Part shown: positions 36,526 to 50,500 of the stretch, in pieces
How positions within the stretch are numbered: the first letter of the stretch is position 1
Layout of the letters: each line of letters opens with the position of its first letter
Source: Chamaea fasciata
Taxonomy: Eukaryota; Chordata; Aves; Passeriformes; Sylviidae
Length of the DNA stretch: 64,000 nucleotides
Direction of reading: 5' to 3'
Assembly (NCBI GenBank): GCA_029207755.1
Contig: JARCOQ010000002.1
Coordinates: 3,534,001-3,598,000, forward strand
Translations under genes and position numbers: made by a program
Notes under the pieces: model-generated
What the model saw: the letters and a program-made list of their open reading frames with translations, nothing else
Databases searched by the model: none
Told to the model about the DNA's origin: nothing

Positions 36526-36616
36526 GGCACTCGGGGACATGGCTGTGCTGGGAAAATGCTTGGATTCAGTGATCTTAAAATACTTCTCCAACCTAAATTA
36601 TTCTATTATTCTGTGA
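36526..36616 (+). mobile_element. CR1 LINE 3' tail fragment
   Basis: GTGGCACTCGGGGACATGG, then GTGCTGGG, a GATTCAGTGATCTTA block, CTCCAACCTAAATTATTCTA and TTATTCTGTG together match the end of an avian CR1, including the terminal ATTCTATG-like repeats. About 20 bp between the GGACATGG and GTGCTGGG blocks are lost. Upstream sequence to about 36150 is somewhat GC-richer but I could not assign it to CR1. Confidence 0.8.
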
Positions 36617-39600
36617 AGTCATTCTTGCTAATGAAGCGAATTGGGCTGGAGTGATGATAAAATACATAAACTGCTCTGCATGCTGGAAATCTAAAATTCT
36701 CCCTCTGTGGTTTTTTTGCAGCAGTGAAGAGAAGCTCACTTTCCTGTACTACAAAGGAAGCCTTGTTGCTCTTACTCAGCTGGGTAAGAGTGGTGAGCAC
36801 ACCCACTACAGACAGCGAAGTACCACCAAATGATTAAAGGGAATACAAATAAAAAGGTGCTCCTTGACTATGGAGTATTTTAGTCTGTTGGAACTATAAG
36901 GCTTTTAATGTATTGAACTTCAACAGATGAAGAAAGTGCTTCATTCTCAGAAGATTAAAGCTGCATATGAAAACCAACTTGAGGCTGTTCGTAGATTCCT
37001 TCTGAGTGTGTTTTTTGCACCAATTCTCAATCTCTATTTCAGTGAGAGGGGTAAGACCTTATTTCAAGAAGGTTGGCAATGGGTAAGCCCTCAGGAACAA
37101 GCAGCTGCAGGTAAAGCATTCCCCCTTGCTGAAGGCACTCTGCCACTGCCTCTTCAGTTGTAGATATCAATTGTAATAACTATTTGGGAACAGTTTTCAT
37201 TTTAGTTTTCAAACCAAGCTCATACGAACTATAACACACACACACAAAAAAAAAAAAAAATCCACTATTTGTTTTAGCTACCATTTAAAAAGTGGCAGAA
37301 ATTTACCACAGGCTGTGTCTGGGTGGAGTGATGCATGTTAATGGTATGGCTGCAGTGCCAGGCTGCTCAGATGAAAACAGCATATGAGACAAGCCTCTGA
37401 TGTACGCTTAGATAGAGTTCCAGCTCAACATACACAGAATGGATTATTTCTTGAGAGAAAGGACATTTTGTGTTTTGAGAACTGCAGGCTGATACTGGAA
37501 GAGAACAAGCCAGCAATTCTTCCACATTTGTCTTTCAATGCATCACCCAAAAAAAAGAAAAAAAAAAACCAGAATAGATCAAGTGCATGACATAGCAACA
37601 GTGTGGAAAGCAAAAGGGCTCAAATCCAGGCTGTCAGCCTTACATCAAATTTTTCCATAAACTCCTTGGAGGACTTTTCAGAATGTCATGAAAATAAAGC
37701 AGTCCCAGGAAGGTGCCATTTGGTGCTCCAGAGCATTCTCCTTCTATTTGCAAAGAAATATCACAGGAACAGCCTGTTCTCGTGGTGGGATGGGAACTAA
37801 CCCTCTCCATAACATTTTCAGTGCCAAGCAGCAAACCCCCATCTGTCTGCCAGCAGGAGAGAGAGAAAACAAATGAGAAATGGAAAGGAGAAGCAACCAG
37901 AATTTGGGCATAGGAGAGAAACATCTGCTAAAGGGACAGGAAAAGAAAGGTTCTGAGAGAATCAGACAAAGAATCATAAAGCAGGTAAAAGAACATAACC
38001 AAGCTCCCAAAAAGGAGAAAGAGGGAGGAAAAAACAGGTGGTAGCCATAAAAATAAAAAATTTTTAGAAAGAAATGAAGGGAAACATAAATCCAGATGTA
38101 CTGTAGGTATTTGCCTGTGTTAATAACAAGAGATTTGATGAACAGAATGAATGAATAACAGTGGGTTCTGATTGCTCTAATGTATGGGCTTAGTCATTGG
38201 GTTTGGTCTTAGTTTTTCAGCTTCTGAAACCCACAACATTAAAAAAAAACACCAAAAAATAAACATAATTACATGAAAGCTATTTTCCATATTTGCACAG
38301 GAATTGTGAGAGGGGAAGAAAATCAGCCACTTACCTGAAAACTTCCTTGAAAAAACTTGAGTTTTTTGATTGTTCCAGTACAAACAGATGAGCATTCCTA
38401 CATACCTGGATGAGAAATGACGGTAAAATTTACTTTGAAAATAGATTTTCAAAATGAAGACAATAAAATGGAATTAAAGTACAAAATCCCTAATCTTCCT
38501 GGAGATACGCACAAGTGGCTGCCACAGATGGAATGATCATCCAAGCAAGATGATTCAGTAATAAAACTGCTGTGATTGACTATTAGTCCTGAGCACTTCA
38601 GATTTAGAAATTTGGCTTAGAATTACCTTAAAAACAATTACCTCAAAAACACTCATACATGAAAAATGTAAATAACATCTAATTTTTTTGCTTTGTTTTG
38701 AGATAGCTTCACTTTGAGCACCTAAACACCATCCTTTGGAGCATTTTCTTCAATTGTTAACTTTTTTTTTTAATGTAACAAATATAAGGCTTTGTTTCTG
38801 TATATAAATTTTCTGCCTTAGTTTCACTAGACCCAGAACAAGACAGCATAATAATTCATTGTTACCTCCTGCATGCTGCTGTGAGAATGATTAAAAAAAT
38901 GCTTTCCCAAGGCATTGCAAGAGAAAGGGTCATTCAGCTGTTGCAGGTTTCCATTGCTGATGCCCAAATGCAACAGGTAACAGCCATGAGTTTAGATTAT
39001 CCTGCAGCATATTCCTGTAATACTCCTTATTCTGTGTCTGCAGTTTTCTGACTCTGTCAGCATTTCGTGGGAAATGCTTAGCGGCTACAACACTGTTGTT
39101 TTGTTTTTTATATTCTACCAGAAAACTAAACTCTTAATAAAACTCTAAGGTTCGATGACAGCTCCCAGTACTTTTTAGCATTTTATCACAGCTGCTCATT
39201 ATAATATTAAAAGTGCTCCCAATTTGTGGCCAGTCTTGAACAAGCAGAAATGTATCCAGTGTTTAGAAAAGGAGAAGGAAAAAAAAAACAGACACGGATT
39301 TTTTTCTACACTTTGATCTTTCCTGTTCTGTTGTCTCATGCAAATTATTTTACCTCTTAGTGATGCTTTCCTGGTGGTGTATCAGAGATAATTCACAGAA
39401 GAAAATACACCTGCCTCAATATACAGCAGGAGCATTTCTAAAAAAGATTTCTAGATATGTATAGCCTTTGATGTTTATTAGTCTCACTGCATTCTTAATA
39501 TTCAAATCAAGGCATCAGAAAACCCTTGAGACAAATGCATAATTCATATTTTCTATTTACTATACTTGTTCTATGTATTATATCAGCTTTTATTGATTTC

Positions 39601-40350
39601 TGTTCATGGAATATTCACAAAATAATAAAATTCGCAATACTATTATATATTCTAACTTTTTACCTCATTAATTTCTTCAGAGCTGACTTTTAAAAAGATG
39701 ACACTAATGTCATTATTCGTTTACCTTAGCTAGTGCTATACTGGCCATTTTTTAGATTAGTAAATTACCAGGGGTTGGGGGACTTCTTGAAACACACATC
39801 AGCATATTTGTCCAATTATTTTAAGGATATCTTTCCTACTCACTGAAAGCAAAGCTGATCATTTTTTTTCTTACGGTACAACTGCATCATTTATCAATAG
39901 GGGATGGATATTTCCCACTCATTTCTGATCCAAAAAATCATTTTAATGCTTGCTGTATGGGAAGCTCTTGTTATTTCAGAGTTGTCTGTGTGTTTTCTTC
40001 ACCTGTCACTGTCACAGTTCGGTGTGGCACTTTCCATTGAGATGTTTCTACAGCTGATGACAGAAGTATTTTACAATCAAGTGCTGTCAGCATGACTGAA
40101 TCAGGTGCTCCAAGATCAGTTGCACCTCGAGGAGGTTACACCGTGTAGAGGGTGCTGTGGGAAAATCAAATCGCAGAGGCTTGAAAGGCAGTCAAAAGGG
40201 GGCCTAAAACTTCAGACACTGCTCTGAAAGTCTTCCCTGGAAAAAATAATTAAATCCATGGATAAACTTGGGAATAAGAAAGAGCCCTCAACCTTTACCT
40301 ACAGGACATCAACAAAATCTATTCTGTGGTTCACATCCAGCTTTACAGAG
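36617..40350. other. Gene-free AT-rich DNA
   Basis: No gene was identified. A 62-nt exon-like segment at 36722-36783 has a pyrimidine tract plus AG on its left and GGGTAAGA on its right, but this is weak evidence. The plus strand is purine-rich from about 37850 to 38110. Low-complexity tracts include the (CA)n/poly(A) run near 37235-37260 and A runs near 37550-37567. The final 2 kb are very AT-rich. Confidence 0.65.
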
Positions 40351-40828
40351 CCCAGCTTAAAAGCATTGACTCATTATTACCTATTATATAGATTTACACA
40401 GTATAACAACAAAATTTTACTCATTATGAAGTAGCATTTAATTAAACAGAGGGACAGAAGACTTAATACAAAGACACCGTTTTATGAGGGCTGATGGAAT
40501 TCGAATTGTTGTCAACCAAAATCTTCCTGCTTTTCCGTTTGAAAATACGTGAGAAGCAGGTTTCAGATAAAATTTGCAATCTGAATTTCTGAAATATACC
40601 TAGAATCCAAATAGGATCACAGCCTGAGTTTCTTCTGCACCCATTCTGTGGTGAGAACTACCTCTGACCTTGAGTTTTTTGAGTATTACAATGCTTTTTC
40701 TAATTCGCATAAGAAAACGAAGAAAACAAAGATACACAAGCTTAAGAACAAGGACTTGCAGCTGCATCCCATAAAATTAAAATAAAAAAAAATCTAAAGA
40801 AAATCAAATCATCTAAGAATGGGCCACT
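40351..40828 (+). repeat. Direct repeat copy 1 (~478 bp)
   Basis: This block is repeated in the same orientation at 47034-47507. Both copies start with CCCAGCTTAAAAGCATTGAC and end at CATCTAAGAATGGGCCA. They share exact stretches of over 40 and over 60 bases, with scattered substitutions and small indels between, and I judge identity at roughly nine in ten by eye. No LTR ends, tRNA boxes, poly(A) tail or coding capacity are apparent. It is either a local duplication or two copies of an interspersed repeat I do not recognise. Confidence 0.92.
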
Positions 40829-42116
40829 TCTCGATTAACCTAAGAGTAGTAAATATGGTGTAAGTTATGCTTAAACCAGCATTTGCTGAGAGAACATTAG
40901 TCCAGATAGAAGCAGTTACTCCTTTCACATTATCTGTTGGATTAAAGGTCATTACTGCTGACCAGTTCCCCATTTTTTGTTTCTAGAGCATCTAAAAATT
41001 GAGGAAAGCCCTGAAGCACAATGATTTCCGATTATAAAAACAGCAAAACTTTGTATTTTTTTCCTGTAAATGTGTCTATATATGGAGGGGAAGGAAGTGG
41101 AGGGAAGGTTTGCAAGGGCTTGTGCTGCCCCAAAGGCTGCTGTGGAAAGGCACAAGGATATTCCCTGTCTCATAACCACCCCTCCTTACTCATGGTTTAC
41201 TTCTAGGCTTAGTTACCAGCTGCAAGCCACGTTCATCAATTCCCATGCAAGCAAGTGGAGGATTTTAGAAGACTTTAATTTTATGAAATTGCCCGTTTTT
41301 AAAGAGCACTTTCAATGGGTATGGCTAAAATGGCAGAGTCTGTACTGACAAATTCAGTCAGAAAAAAAAAAAAAAAAGAAAAAAGAAAAGCCTCATCTCA
41401 AATCTCAGCCAGCTTATTTATCACACTCAAGCTGCCAAGTATGGCCGTGCAAAATCTGTCAGTTTTTAAATGCTACTTACTGCATATTCAAGGCCTCTTC
41501 AAAGAATATTTCCTTGAGTTACATCACAAGCAGCCACCCACACCTCCCCACGTCCTGCCTACACCTCCAAACAATTCAGGTGGCAGAGTGACAGAGCAAC
41601 ATCAACCAGTCACATCTGAAGGGTTATATAGGGTTTTATTTTTGACAAAATAAAAAAATATATAAATAAAAATAAAATTTTGTCTTTTTGGAAGATAAAA
41701 GAAGAACAAAATTCCCCTTGCCTTCTTCGACATTGGGCTTCCTAACATCTGAGTTCTCTTTTGGAGGCTATTTCCACTAATAATGAGTGCTGGCTGCGAG
41801 GGGCCTTTTAGGTAATGATTTCTGCAGGAAGTCTTGTTAAACAGAAATGTAAGAAACAACAGCCTCACCCACCAGAACTGCCTGTTGTGAATATTTGTAC
41901 AGCAAAATTCCAGCAAGGATTCCATTCTGCCACTGCAACTCCACAGAGCAACACTTGGCTCGAGATGAACAGCTCACTTTAGATGGAGGGATTTAGTTCA
42001 GGCAGGGAAGGATTACTCACCATGAGTTACAGTGGCAAAATTTGGCCAGAGGAGCCAGGGCAGCCTTTGCAATATCAACACATTATTTTAAAACAGCTGG
42101 GAAATGTTGGTTGTGG

Positions 42117-42160
<44 letters not shown>

Positions 42161-45100
42161 GGCTGATAAAGGAGCATCAAATGCTGTCTTAATTTAAGCA
42201 GGAATTCTGTTTTTCATTCATCTAATTGTGTTAAACTGCTAATAGACTAATTTGAAGAGCCCAGCACATTCAAGAGGCTGGTACTTAATTAACAAAATCA
42301 TGCTCCACACAATGCCAGACAAAGGGTCAATCCTTGAATGAGGAGCTCCCTTGAGAGGAAAAGGCACAATTAATGCTGCAGAAACTTTTCGTTCCATTCT
42401 TCTGCTGCTAAATATCACTGATTGGGAAGGACACCAATGTTTCCTAGTTAATTTTTTTTTTTTGGCAAAGCTTTCCCTCTTTTCCTTGTCTCTTTATCTG
42501 ACCCCTGCATCTTTTCCTCTAGTGGATTTTGACCTCTGTCTGGCTTTATGCATTTGTGATTATATTTCTACACTCAACCCTGAGAGTATTATCCCTGCAG
42601 ACTTCTGCCCTGGACACACGAGTTGCAGTCATACCATTTTAGTGTCCATCTAGAACTTCCAACCCTGTGCCAGGAAAATGGCTTCTCCTGGCTTCAAAGG
42701 ATTTTTTTTACACGCCCCTCAAAATGCTGGGCAGACTTCAAGGGATTCCTAAAAATGTTTCAAGCTGCTGTGCCAGGCAGCCTCCATTCCTTAGCTCCAG
42801 GATAAGACCTTGCAAGCGTGCATTCCCCTCAATTCAATTTTACTTCCAGGCATTGCTGGGCATGAATAAGGAAACAGAACCCAGCCCCTGTCAGGACAGT
42901 GTGCACACCCCAAACTGAAGTAGTGAGAGGTTCTGGGATTATTGACGAGCAAGGAGAAGAGATTTCTTTCAACACAAGGCATTTTAACAAGCAAAGAGAG
43001 GCTTCTCAGTGAACATATTCACGAGCCCTGGCAGGCATGATTATATAGGTAGAACTCAGAATCGTTTTCAGTCAGGGAAATTTCTTCCTTGCTCCTTAAG
43101 CCAGGGCGTTTAAAATCAAAGTTTACTATTGCTCAGCTGAGGGAACATTCAGGGGAATGTCTATAAATAGCCGAGAGGATCTTCACAAGGTAGTTCTTGT
43201 CAGTGGCAAGATGCTTTCACAATTAGAAAACGCTGCCTGGGGCTCTATTAACCACAATAGCCTTTCCTCACCAGCCAGACTTCTCAATTAGCACTAAGAG
43301 CTGCTTCTGGCTCAATACTTCCCATAACTAATACTGTGCTTGTTATCCTCAAGTGTTTAAATTAAGATTAGTGACCTTCTGTTATTTACTACATGACAGT
43401 TATTTGGTGTTGACCTTAAAGAGAAGGTGTTTAAATGTATACGAACACATATTCGGAACACTTCAGGAAAAAAATTTACATTTATATTGCATGGAAAGAC
43501 TGCAGCTCTCTCTTTCTGGCATTTCTGGTTCTTACAGACTTTATTCTATGGACAATGTTAAGGACTTATAAAGGGTAAGACTTTTCTATTTTAAGGAAAA
43601 TGTCACATTGCCACAACATATGTGGAATACATGATTCCTCCCTGCAATTCAATCTGTACACAACACTCGAGCAAAAGATCAAGTACAGCATCTTTTGAAA
43701 GAAAAATAATTAAGAACCGATGGAAAACAATGGTGGGATGGCAGCGGCAAGTGTGTGGGCAGCCTTTGGTAATAATACTATAAAAAGACAAATTACGTTT
43801 ACATTCTATCAGCAAACAGGTTGATAAAAGAAAGACTTATTCATGGGACACAACCTCATTCCTTTTAGGCTTCAGGAGTATGCTCTCCTCACATCACAGC
43901 TGAAATAACTGCTTTCAGAATTACTTCACAGGTCTGAAAACTACTCCCTGGAAAAATGTCACTTCTGTTCTCTTTTCCCTATTGTATTTGTGTGATTCAC
44001 CATGGACGTTCAGCAGTCTTAGGCATAGATCTTTGGTTGCAGCAGTGCAATTACAGAAAAAACAATTTTATGGCCTATCTTGGGGGAAAAAATAGCACTT
44101 TATTAAGAATATAGGCATGATTTCCCTCGGATGCCTCTGCGATCTGACTGCAAGAACTATAAAAATCCTTTACCATTGTCTCTCAATTGTTATGTCAGAA
44201 TTAACCAGTAGAAATTAAATTCATTATGAGAATAATTTCAAGTGGAATTTTCAGTAGCTCATTCACATGCCTACAAAATACATCCTTTACAATCCTTTAC
44301 ACCTTTGATGTATTCAAAGGGAACAAATACCTGAATCAGCAGATAAACTCTTCTCTAGGTGAACAATACCTTAAAAACAAAGATTATTATACATTTCATG
44401 TTCGACTGCCTTCCACATCTGTTCCACCCTCTAATTGCAAATCCAAAAACAACACAAACCCGAATTGCACCTTTAAAAGATGAAGTGATTTAAATGCCTG
44501 TGCATGATCCTTGTTCAGTGCAGCGTAGATTTGCACTGCTTTTCTTGAAACTTAATAAAAAATGAAGAAATAGCTTCTTCCTGGAGAGTATGGAAATCTT
44601 TCATACAATATAACTAATATAATAAATAATATAGTTAATCATAATCTAAAGCTTCCCTTGAATGCAGTCCCAGAAGCATTGGTAACAAAGTCTTACTGCA
44701 CTTCTGACCTGTGACATCACTCTCAGGTGCTGTTTCAAACTAAATTCTACGACAGTTTTAATCTTCAAATTGTTATTAAACATCATTGCAAAGAAAAATA
44801 CTAGAAAAGCAACAAATGGCATTCTCCCCATAATGCAGATACTTTTAAAAGTCCACATTCTTGTAAGAAACAAACAAGCAAACAAGAGAATACACAAACA
44901 CTGAAACTTTACAGTCAATATGTTCTACATGGAAATTTCTTATGACTTTCAATTTTTTTTTTTTGCCCAAATTAGTTTTATTTATCTATTTTATTTTCTT
45001 TATGTAGTTACACGTGCAAAGTCTTCATAATAATCTCAGGGTCCTAAATCTCTTGGTGTTCTTACATTTTTACAGTTAGTTAATGGTCTCTGTTAAATAA

Positions 45101-47033
45101 TAAATTTAAAAATTGCCCTAGAGAGTGTACCTGTGGTTCCTAGCAGCCTCTGGAGCCAGCAGTGAGTGAGGCCCTTTATCACAGAGGGGGGGAAAAAAGT
45201 TCTTTTTATTCATCAGATTTTAAGATTTTTCATTTAAGACCCACTGAATAAAAGTCAATAACTAGTGAAAACAAAGCAATTAAAGAATATGCTCAATAGA
45301 AATTTACATCTGCTTCATTTTGAAGCATTCTAGAAGAAAACTTGATGGAAAAAGAGATATCAAAATAAACTGACATTTAGCAGGTAGACATTCCTTAGCC
45401 TCTGCCTGGACTGGAATCATACTGCAGGTCCCAGAAGTAAATTATCAGCTTTTTTCCCCTTGTTGTAATTTTCAGGATCTTGCTTATACCAAAAACCTGA
45501 AACAGCTCTACATCTGTTTCAAAATAATACCTTGTGAGCAGAGTAATGAAAATGCTCTCACTGCAATTATGCAGAACTTCTCTAAGTGTGAGAAATTTGG
45601 AATGAAATTGTACTTTTTTAATCCTCATCTCTTCCATTAGACAGGGAAGTTAGAGTACATTTAGTTGAACTACAGCTTAAAGATGTTTTCACTGTTTCAT
45701 GAAAATCTGCTTGCTGCTTTATCAGAAATTGGTATTTTTGTGTCAAAAATATTTTCCTCGTAGTTAGAAATAATTTCTTTCATGCATTCATAGAAACCCT
45801 GCTACACCATCACTCTGAAGAATACCAGAAAAAAAAACATTCACTGGCTTTTTGTAGGAATCAGTGTTCTTATTAGGGAAATTAGGGATTGGAGTAATAA
45901 ACAGGATTCTTTCATTCACCCTGAAATTAATGTATTCTACATCCCTGCACTAGAATATCTCTGAATAGCTGTTATCTCAACTATGTGATCATAGTTTGTT
46001 CCAACTCCATAAATTTTGTGTAACGAGAAAAGAAAAGAAATTAGTTTCATGATGCCTGCTATGGAATTGGGTTTTCACATCTGAGTTTTGATAGGCTTCA
46101 GGCTTTTTTCTCTGTTCCAGCAGCACCAGAGAAATAAAAAGTCCAATTTATGCTTCAGATATGTATTATATACATACTTAGTTTCCTAAAAGCCCCGATG
46201 CTCAACATTATTTCACATAATCTTATGTGGCTTTCAATCTTTCCTTTCTTTAGATGTTAGAACACCCTAAGAAAGAAAAAGAGAATGAAGATTCATGTAC
46301 ATGAGGAGGGATGCCGAGGTGGGCAAACATTTTCATATATTGTGAACTAATTCAAAAGACCATTAAATGCCGAGAATCTAACAATCTCAGCAGATAATCA
46401 CAATTCAGATTATTACAGAAGTAATAAAATAACTGAACTCTGAGGCTGTTGTTCACTAATATAAACTTTCACATGTCAACTAACTGGCCTGTAGAAATGA
46501 ATGCCAACAGACTCAGACTTGTGCCTTTGGTTTTCTCACACTTCTTTATCTTCCTATTTCTATTTTTGCTGCTAAGAATGTTTAAATTTTATTTACGCTG
46601 CAGCTTTTCAGCATTCTCTCAATATGTTCCATTTTTTCCCAAAATATTCAAAGATTGACTCTCATTGCAAGCTCAAAAAAAAACCCCCAAAGCAACCAGA
46701 GCCAAACCAATAGCAAAAAAAAAAAAAATAGAAATGAAATTTCATTAAATATGAAAGACTCTAAATGCCCTAAATGTGATATATCAGTCAAGCAGAGTTT
46801 AATATCAGTTTAAAATTAGATAGTTTATTCATACATTGCCTTGATACATACACCACCATCTTGTCTGTAAAGATCTTCAGCAAATTAAAGATTTTAGCTA
46901 CTTCCTCACAAAGAACCCTCTCCTATTATAGACATGCTCAATATAAAGAGGGGAAAGTCACGTTGAGATCTCTTCTGCTTTGGCAGGTTAGTTGGAGACA
47001 AAGTATTTCAGCACAGAGGAACATAAAAATGAA
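40829..47033. other. Gene-free DNA between direct repeats
   Basis: No gene or identified transposon. It contains the T20/A24 block (42117-42160), a 17-base A run near 41361, an AT-rich stretch at 41640-41690 bounded by GACAAAAT and its complement ATTTTGTC, and a 17-nt AT palindrome at 46160-46176. The frames (up to 112 codons) have no recognisable domain. Confidence 0.65.
42117..42160. repeat. T20A24 homopolymer junction
   Basis: Twenty T are followed without interruption by 24 A. The block is a perfect self-complementary palindrome of 20 bp arms. It may be genuine, or it may be a sequencing or assembly artefact because both halves are hard to read through. Confidence 0.9.
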
Positions 47034-47507
47034 CCCAGCTTAAAAGCATTGACTTATTATTCCCTATTATATAGATTTACTCACCATAATAACAATTTTA
47101 ATCATCCTGAAGTAACATTTAATTAATCAAAGGGATAGAAGACTTAATACAAAGACACCGTTTTATGAGGGCTGATGGAATTAGAATTGTTGTCAACCAA
47201 AATCTTCCTGCTTTTCCATTTGAAAATACATGAGAAGCAGGTTTCAGATAAAATTTGGAATCCGAATTTCTGAAATACACCTAGAATCCAAATAGGATCA
47301 CAGCCTGAGTTTCTTCTGCACCCATTCTGTGGTGAGAACTACCTCTGGCCTTGATTTTTTGGAGTATTGCAATGCTTTTTGTAATTCACATAAGATGAAG
47401 AAAACAAAGACACACAAGCTTAAGAACAAGGACTTGCAGCTGTATCCTGTAAAACTAAAAGAAAGAAACTCAATAGAAAATCAAAATCATCTAAGAATGG
47501 GCCATTT
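47034..47507 (+). repeat. Direct repeat copy 2 (~474 bp)
   Basis: Second copy of the block at 40351-40828, same orientation, start to start 6683 bp apart. The flanks differ on both sides (ACATAAAAATGAA before, TTTGGATTC after), so the duplication is confined to this block. The first ~90 bp are more diverged than the rest. A short frame crosses the second half of this copy, but its frame differs from that in copy 1, which argues against coding. Confidence 0.92.
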
Positions 47508-50500
47508 GGATTCTTAGGAAAACACGTCCTTTCATGTCCACCTCTGAGTCCATGAAGTGTTCTCTCTCCTGCTTTTTACATCACAGGCAGACAGGGAATT
47601 TCAACTGTAGCACTTGAGTGGCTCTGAGAAACTCCTCCATGCCCAAAGTCAGGAGGATTGCAGATACCCTTGTACACAAAGACTTTGAGATTGGGTCTCT
47701 CATATGGGTTATATAAATATAATTGCAATCATTATTACAATACAGTACCATTGTAAAAATGATTATGATACAGATTACTTGAGACAAAAGCAGAAAATAA
47801 AACTATGGCATCTGTAAATAAGGAATAATGATTCAGTGGAAAAGGTTGAATGTGGACTCAATAAGAAATGGAGTTTAGGAGGATATAGAAACTTCTGTGC
47901 TTTAGTACTTATTAGTCACAGCCACAACTGCAGCACAAATGACTGATGAGTGAATATTTGTGTGGCTTCAACAAGCTTGATTATTCAAAAGTGGTTTCTT
48001 TCCTTCTCTTCATTTCCTTTTCACAGAAACCCTACTGATGCTCTAATCAGGCATATTGGACATTCACAAATTAGCGTAAATTCAGCATATCACAACTATT
48101 CTCTTCAAGATCTATACTCCCCCTCACATTACTGGGAGCAGATCAGAACATCTATCAATTTCCCTTTAACACAGGCCTCAGAAGTGATCTTTTTTACTAC
48201 ATATCCCAGCTTTAAAAACAGTCTCCCAACACCATCCTTACATGCTCAGCAGTGCTGTATTTGGTTTCTTTAATGCTACCTTTCCATACTCAATTAGAAT
48301 GATTTCAGATTTTCAATTGTCATTTCTGTGAATTTAGGGGGTTTTTCAGCTGTTAGGTTCTTCAAAGAACAGGTTTTTTGTGCACTCATCTGAAAGTGTC
48401 AGGAATTAATGAACTCATAATGAGCCGTGGGTGTGTTACTGTGCTAAGTTCCTAGAGATGCAGACAGCAAAATATAACACCTACCTTGAAAGATACTGGC
48501 AAAATATTTTTGGGGACAAAACACAGTGGTCCAACACTTGAAATCTATGTCTGAAGCCCAAACTCTTGAGAATTGTGCCAGTTCCCTATTTTAGCTCCAG
48601 AATGACCGATAATTAGCTCAGGATCTGGAGTGTTCTAGCAGAGACTGGCACACTAGGAGAATTGGAATGGAAGAGAAGGGTCTCATTAGTAAACAATTCC
48701 TTAATTGCTTTTATTCTGGCCTTTGGAACATGCACTTTTCCACCCAGAAATGGCATCTTTATCTTCTCTCTGCTGAAGCACTCATGAAAATTTACTTCCT
48801 GTTAATCTTGGGTGTTTTGGGACTATCTGAAGATGCAGTATACAGAAAAAGGTAAAGTAATAGCTAGAATCTCACAGAAACCTCTTTTTTTCCAAGAGAA
48901 GCAGCATGACATCATGTAATCACATTTGAAATCCTCATACTGATCATGAAAATTTGGATTCCACAGAAAATAGCATCACCCAGAGAAAATGAAATGTCTT
49001 AGTGCCCCACCGAACCAGTGACAGTCACCCTTTTTTCCCCCTTTTTACTCCTTCCTGAGAAATCTTTCATTTTGTTTTCTCCAAAACCATTTATAGTTAT
49101 TCATAGCAGAATTCATTTATAACTATTCAAGCAGAGAGAGAAGTCAGTGAACTTGAATATCCAACCTCAAGTCACTGCCCTTCTGTCTCTATTTATCAGG
49201 AACTGCATCACCTATATTTTTTTTTAGTCCTGGAGATGAGGAAGAGAGGTTAGGATTAACAATTCAGAGCTTTTAATGCCTCTTATGAGAAGTGATTTAA
49301 TGGACTGACCTTTTGGAAACATTCATGACAGAATGATGAGTAAGAAAACAGCTTAAAAACTTCTCTATGAACATGGGGCTTCCACAAGGCTGGTGAAATA
49401 TTGATGTCATTGAAATTGACTTAAATACTTCAGCACTTAATTCGTTTTCACTCTTCCTAAGGTGTTTGCCACCAGCAAAATTATATCCAAAACATGCAAG
49501 CCACATGTGAAGGAAAATTCATAAAACATGCAAAGTGGTGTTGACTCAGTTTTCCTGGAACACTCTCACAAAGAGTGAAAATCTGTTCTTTAACAGTGTT
49601 TTACTGCTCCGTTCCTTCCTTCTCTCTTCAGAGAATCCCCAAATCACCTCTTCTCTCTTCATAGTTTGTTTTTTTCTTGGAATCTTTCTTTACATCTGTT
49701 GGGAAACCCTAAATTCCTCACCAAAGTTTTGTGAGGTTCTTCCCTTCTACATCCTGGAATGCTTTAGTCTCTATAAGTTTCTTTACCTAAACCTTCCCCC
49801 TTTTAGAGGTACCGAAAAGCTTCTTTGATTATCAAAAATTGCACTATCATGTACGTATTGCATAGAAAGTATACAATTACACCTACCCACGCTGCAGGGC
49901 TGAAGGCAAAAAGCACAAGTAAGCAGCTGACAATAGAGAGGCATAAACACTTCTCTAAGTAATAATTTCATCCATTTTATCTCTGTTTTAAAGGCAGACA
50001 TACACGAGGAGCCAATATTATAGTAAAATCTTCGTACTTGTTATTGCAGTGGGCTCTTAGGACTGCTATTTGAAAGTCAGCTGCTGAAATCTGGTACTGA
50101 GAGCTGTCATCTGCTGCCTGCCTACAAGCTGCCAATAGATTCTCATTTCTATTGCCATGGAAACAAAGGTTGGCATGACTTCAAGAAAAAGAGGGAAGAA
50201 AAACAATTTTTTAAAAAAAAAAAAGTATTTCAGACAGCCAGAGTTTCCCAACTTTGACCCCAGATGGAATTCATCTTTATTACCCACAAAGGTCACACTG
50301 AAAGGGTCAGGCAGGGACAGTGCCTGGCACTGTCCCTTCCTTGTCTGATCTCCCAGCTGTCAAAACTGTGAGCCTGGCCAGATTAAGTCATGGACACCTT
50401 CTCTCCAAAGCAGCTGCCTTTTCCAAGGCAATCAGGAGTGGGACTGGAGGATGAATATCTGGGATTTGTCTCACCTGGAAGCAAGACAGAGCTGCTGAAG

